From positions 62,001 through 126,000 of the forward strand of contig NZ_FNJM01000002.1 of NCBI RefSeq assembly GCF_900104115.1: a stretch of 64,000 nt of DNA, read 5' to 3'. Every line of letters starts with the position of its first letter. Within the stretch, counting starts at the first letter, position 1. The notes under the pieces are model-generated. The model ran no database searches and was not told where the DNA came from. It saw only the letters and a program-made list of their open reading frames with translations. Positions 16,214 to 24,382 of the stretch are shown in pieces. This DNA is from Clostridium gasigenes. GTDB taxonomy: Bacteria; Bacillota; Clostridia; Clostridiales; Clostridiaceae. Both the position numbers and the translations under genes were made by a program.

Positions 16214-16960
16214 TTACTTTTCTGCTAAAATAGTAAATTCTCCTGGAATATTTGTATTTTCAAAGTTAGGCTGTTCATCAAATTTCTTTAATATAAAGCA
16301 ACTTTCAATAACTGAGTTTATAATTTCACTAATTGTATAAAATCTTAATAAACAGTCTGGAAAAGTTTCTTGTTCCTCTTTATTAAAGAACTTTTTATAG
16401 GCTACATCTCCGTTGTGTAATTCAGTGTCAAAATAACTTCCTTGTGCCCCTCCTCCGGTATCCACGCATTTTCTAAAAGGGTGAAAGTCACTTAAAATCA
16501 TCTTACCACCTGGTTTTAATATAGCATAAAGAATTCTCATCAGCTTGGCTATATCATTAAAGTAATGTAATATTCCACCTTCTAAATAAAGAATGTCAAA
16601 ATAATTATTATATCTAACTGTATCAATATTATATAAATCACAAACTATATAATTAATACTAGTGTTTGCACACTCTGCAAGTTCCAAAGCATATTTCTTA
16701 TTTTCATCTGAAATATCAAAAACAGTTACATTTGCTTCCATTAATGCAAGTGGAATAGCTTTTCTTCCATTAGATCCACAAAGATTAGCTATTTTCTTTT
16801 CACTTATGTCTTCAAAATACTTCTGATGATTTTTCAAACATTCTTTTGGATTTTTTAATATTTCTTCAGCCTTTTTATTAGGTTCCCCATCTCTTATATC
16901 CCAAAATTCATAAGCTCTATGCTCCCATGCAACTTTATTTAATTTACTTTGTTCACTCAT
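16214..16960 (-). CDS. Class I SAM-dependent methyltransferase
   Basis: This 248-residue enzyme should transfer a methyl group from S-adenosylmethionine to an unknown small molecule. Motif I is IANLCGSNGRKAIPLAL (residues about 56-72), the post-I acidic residue is in VTVFDISDEN, motif IV is FDILYLEGGILHYF, and LKPGGKMILSDFHPF is the motif V region. An N-terminal segment W-E-H-R-A-Y-E-F-W is typical of this subgroup. GGGGGA precedes the ATG. Confidence 0.88.
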   Translation of the reverse strand: MSEQSKLNKVAWEHRAYEFWDIRDGEPNKKAEEILKNPKECLKNHQKYFEDISEKKIANLCGSNGRKAIPLALMEANVTVFDISDENKKYALELAECANTSINYIVCDLYNIDTVRYNNYFDILYLEGGILHYFNDIAKLMRILYAILKPGGKMILSDFHPFRKCVDTGGGAQGSYFDTELHNGDVAYKKFFNKEEQETFPDCLLRFYTISEIINSVIESCFILKKFDEQPNFENTNIPGEFTILAEK

Positions 16961-16984
16961 TGCTATCCCCCTATAAATAATACC

Positions 16985-17404
16985 TTATTCTTCATCCTGA
17001 AAATAATATCTACCATTAGGCAAATCAATTTCATGACCATTTATCTTAATTGTATCCTCATCAACCCAAGTGATAATTGCTTTATTAACATGATAATCAT
17101 TGTATATACTCTTCTTCTTTTTCTTACCATTTGTTGTTAAATATCCTCTTACCGCCCAATCAGTTGTCATTCCACCATTGATAAGATAAGCCTCTACCTT
17201 ATATTTACCATCACTAGATTCTGATGATGTTATAAATTCTTCGCTTGGTTTAAACATATATCTTAATGTCTCTATAGAAATTACTAATCCACCTAAAATC
17301 ACCACTAATATAATTAGTACTGATATAACCACTTTTTTAACTTTACTCATAATTGGTGAATTTATTTTCTTTACCTTCTTACCTTCAAATTTATTTGGAT
17401 ACAT
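16985..17404 (-). CDS. DUF5412-family membrane-anchored protein
   Basis: This 139-residue protein has a Lys-rich N-terminus, one membrane helix at about residues 25-48 and an extracytoplasmic beta-rich domain. The pattern SSDGKYKVEAYLINGGMTTD, then AVRGYL, and the WVDEDTIKINGHEIDLP segment are typical of the DUF5412 group. Its function is unknown. I start at 17404, with GGGAG 8 bases upstream; the ATG at 17419 overlaps that site. Confidence 0.75.
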   Translation of the reverse strand: MYPNKFEGKKVKKINSPIMSKVKKVVISVLIILVVILGGLVISIETLRYMFKPSEEFITSSESSDGKYKVEAYLINGGMTTDWAVRGYLTTNGKKKKKSIYNDYHVNKAIITWVDEDTIKINGHEIDLPNGRYYFQDEE

Positions 17405-17707
17405 ATTTATTTCTCCCATATTTTAAAGTTATTAAATAAAATATTTTTAACTTTTTTCTTAAATTAATTATACGCTATTTTGGATATATATTCCACAAAC
17501 AATATCAATGTTCTATACTACTATTAAGAATATAATCAAAAATAAACTTCACTTAATATTTTCAAAATATGACCAAAAAGAACAATTTAAAATAAGTTAT
17601 GTTGATACATATAAACGCTAACCTCACTAACTGTTATATAATGTGTACTTTAAATAAAATCTAAAAAAAATAAAATTAGGGTATTACACCACTAAAAATA
17701 TTTATGC

Positions 17708-17773
17708 TATACTATGAAAGTCAATGCGTTGTACCGACGGTCATACCACTTGTCGTCTATACAGCGCATTTTT
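17708..17773 (+). promoter_or_regulatory. Promoter -10 and structured leader hairpin before the DUF2798 gene
   Basis: A -10 box TATACT (17708-17713) is followed after about 6 bases by an 11-bp stem with arms AATGCGTTGTA (17723-17733) and TACAGCGCATT (17760-17770), one G-U pair included. The 26-nt loop holds GACG and CGTC in inverted orientation. The 3' arm runs into TTTTT. It could be an attenuator or orphan riboswitch in the 5' leader, or DNA half-sites for a TetR-like repressor at the start site. The rest of the 17405-17801 gap shows no gene. Confidence 0.55.
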
Positions 17774-17801
17774 AAATTCAAGTAAAACCAAGGAGGATAT
17801 T

Positions 17802-18308
17802 ATGGAAAAATGTATGCCTAGAAATGAAAAAGAGGGCCTGATTTATGGGAGTGTTATATGTGGGTTGACTTGCATATTTATGGCAACTATGAATATTTGT
17901 ATTAACATGGGTGGAGTGTCCGGAGAAGCTATAGTTACAGCATTAAAAGCATTTCCATTAGTTTTTATAATTGCAATGTTACTTGAAAAGTTTATTGTGG
18001 GGAAGATAGCTGATAAACTAGTGAATATTTTTAGCTTACCAACAGATAGTTTAAATGCTCATATTCTGTTTAGGACATTTTTTACTGTTATTGGTATGTC
18101 CATTATTATGACAACTGTGGGGGGGATTTTAGCAACTGGATTCAGCCTGGAAGTCATTAAAGAGTTTCCAATTTCCTGGCCACGCAACTTTTGTGTAGTT
18201 ATATTTTTGGAACTACTTATTGTACAGCCTATCGCAAGAAATGTGATGATAAGAATGCATGAAAGCCAAGAAAAATATCAGGTCACGAATGAAACTAATT
18301 TAGATTAA
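17802..18308 (+). CDS. DUF2798-family four-helix membrane protein
   Basis: This 168-residue protein carries two tandem two-helix units. The first is GLIYGSVICGLTCIFMATMN and the second lies around FRTFFTVIGMSIIMTTVGG, each followed by W/F-P-R/L-V-x-F-I-like segments. This is the layout of the DUF2798 family, whose function is not established. I start at 17802, with AAGGAGGA 5 bases upstream; the frame continues upstream through the leader hairpin but without a ribosome site. It is a single-gene unit controlled by the structured leader. Confidence 0.8.
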   Translation: MEKCMPRNEKEGLIYGSVICGLTCIFMATMNICINMGGVSGEAIVTALKAFPLVFIIAMLLEKFIVGKIADKLVNIFSLPTDSLNAHILFRTFFTVIGMSIIMTTVGGILATGFSLEVIKEFPISWPRNFCVVIFLELLIVQPIARNVMIRMHESQEKYQVTNETNLD

Positions 18309-18386
18309 AATTATTCAGCTTATAGGTTAAGTGCATTGATATAGAAATATTTTTGAGCAATTAACATGCTTCTATTACTACCAAAC

Positions 18387-18413
18387 AAGACCAGCAAATT
18401 ATTTGCCGGTCTT
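18387..18413. terminator. Hairpin between convergent DUF2798 and FtsW-like genes
   Basis: The arms AAGACCAGCAAA (18387-18398) and TTTGCCGGTCTT (18402-18413) pair with one mismatch. U-runs are weak on both sides. Confidence 0.55.
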
Positions 18414-18421
18414 CATATTAC

Positions 18422-19729
18422 TTAATCTGTTATATAAGGAGTATTCCTCCACTTATACACATTTGTTATTATACCAATTGTAAACATATTAATTATTAAT
18501 CCAGTTCCGCTATAACTAATAAAAGGCATCCCTACAGCAAATGCTGGTGAAAGATTCAAGTTCATTAATATATTTAGTAAGAATTGTGCTGCAAACAATC
18601 CACAAAACCCACTTGCTATTAACTTTCCATATTTATTTTTAGTATTTACCCCAACAAATCCAATTCTTATTATAAATGCTAAAACTAGTGCTAGTAATAT
18701 TATTCCAATAATCCAGCCAAAAGTATAGATTATATAAGTTAAAATATAATCTGAATTAGCTAATGGTAACATATCTTGAGCATAATTTCCGCCCTGTCCA
18801 AATAATCCTGCTGAACTTCTTAACGTAGCTATCTGATTACGCATCCATCCAGGGCCATCTGTATTATCTAATGGTCTAAGAAAAGAGAACATCCTATCTA
18901 TTCTATATTGTGCCTGTAAAATATAAAGTACAAACGCTACCCCTAAAGCACCTGTATAAATTAATATATGTCTTAACCCAATACCAGAAACTGTTATTAA
19001 CGTTATAACTGCTATTGTATAAATAATTGTATTAGTTAATGATTGAGTAAATATAAAAGTCATACATGGTAAAAACGCTAAGGCAAAGCCTATTAATACT
19101 CTCTTTATATTACTCCAATCATAGTTTTCAAAAATTCCGGCTAGTGAAAATATGAATAAGACTGGAGTAATACTAAAAATTTTAAAAATGTCAAAAGAAA
19201 TAGATTCAAAACAGATCAATCCAAACCCATCATTTACAGCAGTAGCAATATATAATACCAATATTGAAATAATCATTGTTCCTACATATATATTTTTAGA
19301 ATATTTTTTCAAACTTCTATAGTCTATTTTTAACATAACAAATACTCCTACGATACCAATAATTAAACAAATAGTAGTTCTAACCAGGGGGCTTTCCATT
19401 AATCCTGTAGAATCATTTTTCACCATAAATCCTAAAGTAAATATACTGAAAAGAATAAACACACTAGTCATTAATAATAAAATCCAATCTGGTGCTGCCT
19501 TATGAACTTTATTTAAGCTACTGCCCACAATATCAAAAGATCCCATTTGAAGAAGTGCGCAATTAATAGCTTCCTCTTCTGATTTTCCATCTGCTACAGC
19601 TTCTTCAATTATTTCTTCTATATGGCTTAATAATTCTTCTTTTATATTTTCATGTACTTTTTTATTTTTAACTAGCCCACAAACATTATTAACATATTCA
19701 TCCACCATTTTATTATCTATTGATTGCAT
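18422..19729 (-). CDS. FtsW/RodA-family protein with an N-terminal permease prefix domain
   Basis: This 435-residue protein couples a cytosolic helical prefix domain (residues 1-75, with EELLSHIEEIIEEAVADGKS) to about ten membrane helices of the FtsW/RodA/SpoVE (SEDS) family. The family signature near the end reads AFAVGMPFISYSGTGLIINM. SEDS proteins polymerise lipid II glycans at the outer membrane face. Prefix-domain versions encoded next to PadR regulators are a recognised arrangement in Firmicutes, often tied to envelope stress. It overlaps the padR-like gene by 13 bp, so the two are translationally coupled. Whether it polymerises glycan or acts as a resistance factor cannot be read here. 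Confidence 0.85.
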   Translation of the reverse strand: MQSIDNKMVDEYVNNVCGLVKNKKVHENIKEELLSHIEEIIEEAVADGKSEEEAINCALLQMGSFDIVGSSLNKVHKAAPDWILLLMTSVFILFSIFTLGFMVKNDSTGLMESPLVRTTICLIIGIVGVFVMLKIDYRSLKKYSKNIYVGTMIISILVLYIATAVNDGFGLICFESISFDIFKIFSITPVLFIFSLAGIFENYDWSNIKRVLIGFALAFLPCMTFIFTQSLTNTIIYTIAVITLITVSGIGLRHILIYTGALGVAFVLYILQAQYRIDRMFSFLRPLDNTDGPGWMRNQIATLRSSAGLFGQGGNYAQDMLPLANSDYILTYIIYTFGWIIGIILLALVLAFIIRIGFVGVNTKNKYGKLIASGFCGLFAAQFLLNILMNLNLSPAFAVGMPFISYSGTGLIINMFTIGIITNVYKWRNTPYITD

Positions 19730-20061
19730 AACTCTCCCTCCCCTAAAACCTCATTAACTGTTGAGCTAAATAATTTCCACTCACTTTCTTTTTCTTTAAG
19801 TATGTTTGCCCCGGATTCTGTTATTTTGTAATATTTCCTTTTACGTTTACCTTCACCACAATCCCAATAAGATTCTATAAAATTTTCATTTTCAAGTCCA
19901 TGAAGTATTGGATAAAGTGTACCTTCCTTAAAAGAAAATATCCCTTTAGATCTAACTTCAATCTCTTTAATCATCTCATACCCATACATTTCTTTACGAT
20001 TTAGTAAGCTTAATATTAATATTGTAGTGCTTCCTTTTAATAATTCTTTATTAATCTTCAT
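19717..20061 (-). CDS. PadR-family transcriptional regulator
   Basis: This 114-residue regulator has a winged helix-turn-helix: LKGSTTILILSLLNRKEMYG, YEMIKEIEVRSKGIFSF, and the wing EGTLYPILHGLENENFIESYW with KRKYYKITESG. PadR proteins are usually repressors released by small lipophilic or cell-wall-active compounds. It is the first gene of a two-gene unit with the FtsW/RodA-like gene, the common arrangement for self-regulation. The candidate operator is 20073-20118. The start ATG has GGGAG upstream. Confidence 0.9.
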   Translation of the reverse strand: MKINKELLKGSTTILILSLLNRKEMYGYEMIKEIEVRSKGIFSFKEGTLYPILHGLENENFIESYWDCGEGKRKRKYYKITESGANILKEKESEWKLFSSTVNEVLGEGELCNQ

Positions 20062-20072
20062 AAATTCACTCC

Positions 20073-20118
20073 CTTACATAGATTTGATATACCTCGGTTA
20101 TCTATGTATATAATATCA
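20073..20118 (-). promoter_or_regulatory. Candidate PadR operator (two interleaved inverted repeats)
   Basis: The arms TACATAGAT (20073-20081) and ATCTATGTA (20098-20106) are one inverted repeat. TTTGATAT (20081-20088) and ATATCAAA (20111-20118) are a second that interleaves with it. Both lie 12-57 bp upstream of the padR-like start, where an autoregulatory operator is expected. Confidence 0.6.
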
Positions 20119-20301
20119 AAGTATTTTCTCACTGTAAAGATAATTTTTGTAAATATATCCAACCTTTCCATCTATTAATTTTTCTATTCTTTCACTCTTA
20201 CTTCCCTTTGTGTTAGTTACATATCCAACTCTTACTTATAACTCTTTATATGCTCTAAGTATTACATCTAAAAATACTCTAACCAAATCTCATTTTAAAA
20301 C

Positions 20302-20345
20302 AGAATAAACCTTATCATTTAGAATTAAATGATAAGGTTTATTCT
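20302..20345 (-). terminator. Intrinsic terminator of the L7/L12-repeat gene
   Basis: Perfect 20-bp arms (20302-20321 and 20326-20345, starting AGAATAAACC) close a 4-nt loop, with TTTT two bases beyond on the minus strand. The rest of the 20119-20395 gap is plain AT-rich sequence. Confidence 0.75.
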
Positions 20346-20395
20346 AGGTTAACATTCATTAGTTTATAAAATATATTAATTTTATTTTTGTAAAT

Positions 20396-21058
20396 TTAAA
20401 TTTTTTCACTAAGTGAATCCACATAATCCTTTGCTTCTTTTAAACCAAGTCCAGTAACTATTCTATATTTTTTAATTGCTTTAATTTTTTTACCTTCTTT
20501 AATTAGATTTTTTAATTCAACATCAATATTTTCTACAACTGCATCAGATATTACAGTGTTATTAGATTTACTAAGTAAATCTACATAATCCTTCGCTTCT
20601 TTTAAACCAAGTCCAGTAACTATTCTATATCTTTTAATTGCTTTAATCTTTTTACCTTCTTCAATTAGGTTTTTTAATTCAACATCAATATTTTCTAGCA
20701 TTGTATCAGATACTGCACTTTGCTCAAATTTATTAAGTGAATCCACGTAATCCTTCGCTTCTTTTAAACCAAGTCCAGTAACTATTCTATATTTTTTAAT
20801 TGCTTTAATTTTTTCACCTTGTTCAATTAGGTTTTTTAATTCAATATTCATATTTTCTAACACTATATCAGATACTACAATTTTATTAGATTTATCTTTG
20901 CTTTTATACTGAATTATGCTTAAAACAAGATATAATACTCCTATAAACAGAAACATATATCCATTAAAAGACTTTTTTTCAATTGTTGACATTATACCTG
21001 CAAATGTAAAACAAACACCTGCAAATAAAAACATTTTCCATTTTTTTGATTCCAACAC
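20396..21058 (-). CDS. Membrane-anchored protein with three L7/L12 C-terminal-domain-like repeats
   Basis: This 220-residue protein has two hydrophobic helices (about 8-24 and 33-50) and a cytosolic tail made of three copies of a 54-residue unit. Each unit contains IKAIKKYRIVTGLGLKEAKD followed by YVD. This matches the helix-turn-helix of the ribosomal protein L7/L12 C-terminal domain (VxxATGLGLKEAKDLV), the surface that recruits translation GTPases. The copies are nearly identical, pointing to recent duplication or gene conversion. I do not know a function: docking a translation factor at the membrane is one idea, protein-protein contact in general another. The ATG has AGGAGG upstream. Confidence 0.8.
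   Translation of the reverse strand: MLESKKWKMFLFAGVCFTFAGIMSTIEKKSFNGYMFLFIGVLYLVLSIIQYKSKDKSNKIVVSDIVLENMNIELKNLIEQGEKIKAIKKYRIVTGLGLKEAKDYVDSLNKFEQSAVSDTMLENIDVELKNLIEEGKKIKAIKRYRIVTGLGLKEAKDYVDLLSKSNNTVISDAVVENIDVELKNLIKEGKKIKAIKKYRIVTGLGLKEAKDYVDSLSEKI
20399..20875. repeat. Three tandem 162-bp coding repeats
   Basis: The repeat units fall at about 20714-20875, 20552-20713 and 20399-20551, with an exact 162-bp (54-codon) period. Long stretches such as AACCAAGTCCAGTAACTATT are identical in all three. Confidence 0.85.
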
Positions 21059-21158
21059 TAATTCCTCCTATATTAGAACTTTTATAAAAAATTATCTTAA
21101 AATAAGAATACTGGTCTGCTCTTTATCTGGAGATGCCTAAAATATAAATTTTAAGGCT

Positions 21159-21341
21159 TCATAGATCACCATTTATAAATCCATGTATAAACCCTTTGAA
21201 AAAGTCTTGAGCCATATAACCCAAACATATTAAAATTAAAACTACTCCTATAGAAATAAATATCTTATTATTTTTCTTATTTCCAATAACAATAAGCACA
21301 ATTGATAATATCACTCCAATTAAAGTAATAATATCTCTCAT
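21159..21341 (-). CDS. Small two-helix membrane protein
   Basis: This 60-residue protein of unknown function has two hydrophobic helices (about 3-20 and 27-45) separated by a GNKKNNK loop and a Phe/His/Gly-rich tail. I start at the ATG at 21341, with AAGGCGGTGA 5 bases upstream; a GTG at 21350 overlaps this site. A short match to the dispersed GGCATCTCCA intergenic motif lies just downstream (21122-21140). Confidence 0.6.
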   Translation of the reverse strand: MRDIITLIGVILSIVLIVIGNKKNNKIFISIGVVLILICLGYMAQDFFKGFIHGFINGDL

Positions 21342-21415
21342 ATTTTTCACCGCCTTCTAAAATTGGATAATCAATAGATTACCTGCTTGTTTTTAAAATC
21401 CTAATGTTGCGACTT

Positions 21416-22357
21416 CTACATCTTATTAATTTCCGTTTTAAGGCTGCTCTTATATATATTAATAAGGTCACTTACAAGTATTCCATCAATTTTCATTCCC
21501 TCTATATTACAATTACAAATAGATAAATCCTGTAAATTTGAATCAACAATTCTGCTACTTCTTAATTCGCATCGTTCCATTATAAGTGGTGCTTTTTGTT
21601 CTTCAAATCCTAAATTAGTATCATGTATATAAGCATCTGCCAATGAAACATGACAAATTTCTATTTTATTCATATTAGAATCACCTAATACTGCATTACT
21701 CATATTTACATTAGTAAATCGTGTATTGGACAAATTAGAATTCTGATATATTCCACTTTCCAAATTCATATTAGTAAATCCGGAATCCCTCATGTTAACG
21801 TCATATATATCAACATTCTGCATATTACATTGGATAAAATTTTGGTTGCTAAAATCTTCATCTGAGTTAAATCTATTTATCTCTTTGATTGGTTCACTTA
21901 TTGTCTTACAATAATATCTTTCATCTTCATCCTCTCCTATTTTCTCATACCCGTTTTTTTCATAAAATTTATGATTCCTGATACTTTTCTGAATTGTATC
22001 AAGTGTCCATAGCCTCACCATTGGATACATTCCTTCTATAAGAGTAATAACTTTCGACCCTATACCCTTATTCTGAAATGTTGGTTCTATGTAGAAACGG
22101 TCAACTCTTGCGTGTTCTCTTCCTGTATATGATATAAGTAAAACACCTGCAAGAATATCATCATACATTATTTTGTAATATTTTTTATCCCACATATGAT
22201 ATTTTTGCATATTAATAGAATCATAACCCGGTATAAAAGGTCGCTCATCATTATCATACCATCTATCAGTTTCATCTCTTTCAATTTCAACCATCATATT
22301 TCTTATTTGTTCTGCATCAGTTTCTAATGCAACTTGTAATCTTATTATTTCATTCAT
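21416..22357 (-). CDS. GNAT acetyltransferase fused to a pentapeptide-repeat domain
   Basis: This 313-residue protein joins two parts. Residues 1-155 are a GNAT domain, with RVDRFYIEPTFQNKGIGSKV (acetyl-CoA loop NKGIG) and IRNHKFYEKNGYEKIGED. Residues about 165-300 form a right-handed beta helix of pentapeptide repeats. The repeats include FSNQNFIQCNMQNVDIYDVN and SNLSNTRFTNVNMSNAVLGD, with a hydrophobic residue every fifth position. Pentapeptide domains mediate binding, sometimes to DNA gyrase; in this fusion the role is unknown. GGGGGA precedes the ATG. It lies downstream of the nucleotidyltransferase gene and may share its transcript. Confidence 0.85.
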   Translation of the reverse strand: MNEIIRLQVALETDAEQIRNMMVEIERDETDRWYDNDERPFIPGYDSINMQKYHMWDKKYYKIMYDDILAGVLLISYTGREHARVDRFYIEPTFQNKGIGSKVITLIEGMYPMVRLWTLDTIQKSIRNHKFYEKNGYEKIGEDEDERYYCKTISEPIKEINRFNSDEDFSNQNFIQCNMQNVDIYDVNMRDSGFTNMNLESGIYQNSNLSNTRFTNVNMSNAVLGDSNMNKIEICHVSLADAYIHDTNLGFEEQKAPLIMERCELRSSRIVDSNLQDLSICNCNIEGMKIDGILVSDLINIYKSSLKTEINKM

Positions 22358-22405
22358 TCTGTCTCTCCCCCTAATTTCAAAATCATTCGTAGTACCTAAC
22401 TTTAA

Positions 22406-22591
22406 CTAATTACTATCAATTGATTGTTTTCTTTTTAAAAATATTACATCCATAAAAGAAGTACCAAATGCCAAGCCAAATGCAATAGACACATTTTTAG
22501 ATAAATCTATTTTAGATGGTCTAAAAAAATAATCAGTACCATAACCTAAAGATCCCAATAAGATAAATGTAATTTCCATAATAAGGACCAT
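22406..22591 (-). CDS. Short hypothetical membrane protein
   Basis: A 61-codon frame starts 5 bases after the stop of the nucleotidyltransferase gene and encodes two weakly hydrophobic segments around a polar PSKIDLSKN loop. There is no clear ribosome site, so expression would depend on coupling to the upstream gene. It is possibly real, possibly a chance frame. Confidence 0.4.
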   Translation of the reverse strand: MVLIMEITFILLGSLGYGTDYFFRPSKIDLSKNVSIAFGLAFGTSFMDVIFLKRKQSIDSN

Positions 22592-22596
22592 TAAAT

Positions 22597-23145
22597 TTAT
22601 GAATTTAATAACCTTTTAATATTGCATCTTACTTCATTTGGCAGCTCTCCAGTTAATGCTCTGTCTAATAATTCTGGTTTCTTTATTCCATTTAACAACA
22701 AATAATCTTCTATCATCTTAACCTTTATTTCCCTATTAGGAATCAACTGATATATAAAATACCAATCTTCTAATGAAGTTAAGTGTATATCTATATCATG
22801 AATTTGGATAGTTTTCGAAATTGATTTTTCATCAAAAATATATTTATATATTCCTTCACTATGGTTAATACCCAAGCCCGACATAACATCAACTTCAAAA
22901 CCATTTATAACATATTCATAAAAATATTCTGTGGAATAATTATCAGACTTTTCCCATAGCCTTTTTTCTCCCATGCTTTTTAGAATTTTATCTGCTTTTT
23001 CAATATTTTTTACATCTACTAAAATATCAATATCGTTAGGTTTATCAATAAATCCATAATGATTTAATAGCATAGAAGCCCCTAGCCCCCATAGAATACC
23101 GCCTTCATTAAGCTTTTCCCCTATATCCCTTAAAGTATCAAACAT
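22597..23145 (-). CDS. Nucleotidyltransferase-fold protein
   Basis: This 182-residue protein has the polymerase-beta-type nucleotidyltransferase start ILWGLGASMLLNHYGFIDKP followed by NDIDILVD (D-x-D metal ligands). A further acidic strand reads GFEVDVMSGLG. The architecture resembles aminoglycoside or lincosamide nucleotidyltransferases and related uncharacterised enzymes that add a nucleotide to a small substrate. I start at the second ATG (23145), which has GAGGAG 7 bases upstream; the ATG at 23151 is too close to the site. The substrate is unknown. Confidence 0.8.
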   Translation of the reverse strand: MFDTLRDIGEKLNEGGILWGLGASMLLNHYGFIDKPNDIDILVDVKNIEKADKILKSMGEKRLWEKSDNYSTEYFYEYVINGFEVDVMSGLGINHSEGIYKYIFDEKSISKTIQIHDIDIHLTSLEDWYFIYQLIPNREIKVKMIEDYLLLNGIKKPELLDRALTGELPNEVRCNIKRLLNS

Positions 23146-23193
23146 TCTCATGCTCCTCTCTAATTATCATAATATATCCACTACTAATTACTG

Positions 23194-23367
23194 TTATTCT
23201 TTGCCTTCTAATTTATTAAAAATAACATCTATCTTTTTATTCATCTCTTTATCTCTGTTAATAAATTTTTTAACACCTTGTATTCCTTTATATCCCACTA
23301 TTGCAATTGCAACTAATAAAGCAAAATTAATAACTGTCCAACTAATAATAAAATAATTTAATTCCAT
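23194..23367 (-). CDS. 57-residue single-helix membrane protein
   Basis: The frame starts at an ATG at 23367 with a strong TAGGAGGA site 7 bases upstream and ends with TAA at 23194. Residues 6-26 (FIISWTVINFALLVAIAIVG) form a membrane helix, followed by a charged helix rich in Lys, Asp and Glu. The layout resembles small bacterial membrane proteins with a cytosolic coiled tail. The function is unknown. It lies 48 bp upstream of the nucleotidyltransferase gene. Confidence 0.75.
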   Translation of the reverse strand: MELNYFIISWTVINFALLVAIAIVGYKGIQGVKKFINRDKEMNKKIDVIFNKLEGKE

Positions 23368-23647
23368 ATAAAATTCCTCCTATATTTTAAAATCTTCAAT
23401 TATAATATAGCAATTATACCATATTATTCTATTTTTTTAAAACTGACTTAATCAAATTCCTTTCAACTATTTATAATTAATAGCAATCATTATTTATCTG
23501 AATTATTCCTATTCCTGTTATTATACAAATTATATATTAATGAAAAAGTTGCATTATAAATCGCTTAAGTATAGTATAATTACTATGCTTAAGATATTTA
23601 TATATATTTATAAACATAATCATGCGATGAAATTTGGAGGTTTTAAA

Positions 23648-24277
23648 ATGAAAAAAAGATTAATATTACTTATTATTATAACTACGGTATCTCTTTCAGT
23701 AGTTGTGAGTTGTTCAAAAGCTAAGGATACTAGTGAGGATACTACTACTAATTCTGAAACCCAAGAGAAGGATGCTTCAGCGAAAGAAACTCCTACAGAA
23801 ACTGCTGAGGTTGTAGAACCTACAGAGCCTACTGAAACACCTACAACTCCTACTGAAGTTGTGGAACCAGTAGAACCTTCAGCAACTACTGATGAGGCTA
23901 TTGCCACTACTAAAGATCCTGTTAAAGATCTATTTACTAGTGCTATAAACAAACTTTATAATACTGATTATAGTACTCAAAAAAACAAGGATTTAGCTAA
24001 AGAATTTGCTCAGAAAAATTTCTCAGAAAAAGGTGCTGAAAATATTACTAAAAATATAAATGAATATAATTCAAGCTTTACTTCTTCTGAATTATTAATA
24101 ACAAACGTAAAAGAAATTCAATCTGAAAATGCTAATTATCCAAAAGCATATGAAATTATATATAATGTTGTAATAACTTCTGGAAAACCATCATCTTATT
24201 CTGACTTAATAGGTATAGTTCTAGAAGACAGCAATGGAAAATTATTTATTGATTCATTAAGCGAAAATAATTTCTAA
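23648..24277 (+). CDS. Lipoprotein with a Thr/Pro/Glu-rich stalk
   Basis: This 209-residue secreted lipoprotein has a signal peptide (KKRLILLIIITTVSLSVVV) ending in a lipobox V-V-S-C with the lipidated Cys near residue 20. About 70 residues of low-complexity Thr/Glu/Pro/Val repeats follow as a wall-spanning stalk. The rest is a small globular domain of about 115 residues (from DPVKDLFTSAINKLYNT), beta-rich at its end. I start at 23648, with GGAGG 8 bases upstream; the frame is open further upstream but without a site. The function is unknown. Confidence 0.8.
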   Translation: MKKRLILLIIITTVSLSVVVSCSKAKDTSEDTTTNSETQEKDASAKETPTETAEVVEPTEPTETPTTPTEVVEPVEPSATTDEAIATTKDPVKDLFTSAINKLYNTDYSTQKNKDLAKEFAQKNFSEKGAENITKNINEYNSSFTSSELLITNVKEIQSENANYPKAYEIIYNVVITSGKPSSYSDLIGIVLEDSNGKLFIDSLSENNF

Positions 24278-24302
24278 ATTTACCAATTAGATTCTATATA
24301 AT

Positions 24303-24344
24303 AAAAATCCCTAAATAAGTTATTGAACTTATTTAGGGATTTTT
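24303..24344. terminator. Bidirectional terminator after the lipoprotein gene
   Basis: Perfect 19-bp arms (24303-24321 and 24326-24344) contain the core TCCCTAAATAAG, with A- and T-runs at either end. The same core stem is used at 26002-26038. Confidence 0.85.
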
Positions 24345-24382
24345 ATTTAGGAATAGTAAAATAAATAACTAATTAAAGATTC

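Noticed and set aside
17720-17773. Guanidine-type riboswitch before the DUF2798 gene
   Set aside because: The ACGR-type motifs and paired hairpins of those classes are not present in the right arrangement.
20399-20875. Three direct repeats as a possible CRISPR or mobile element
   Set aside because: They are coding repeats of one protein with a constant frame and no unique spacers.
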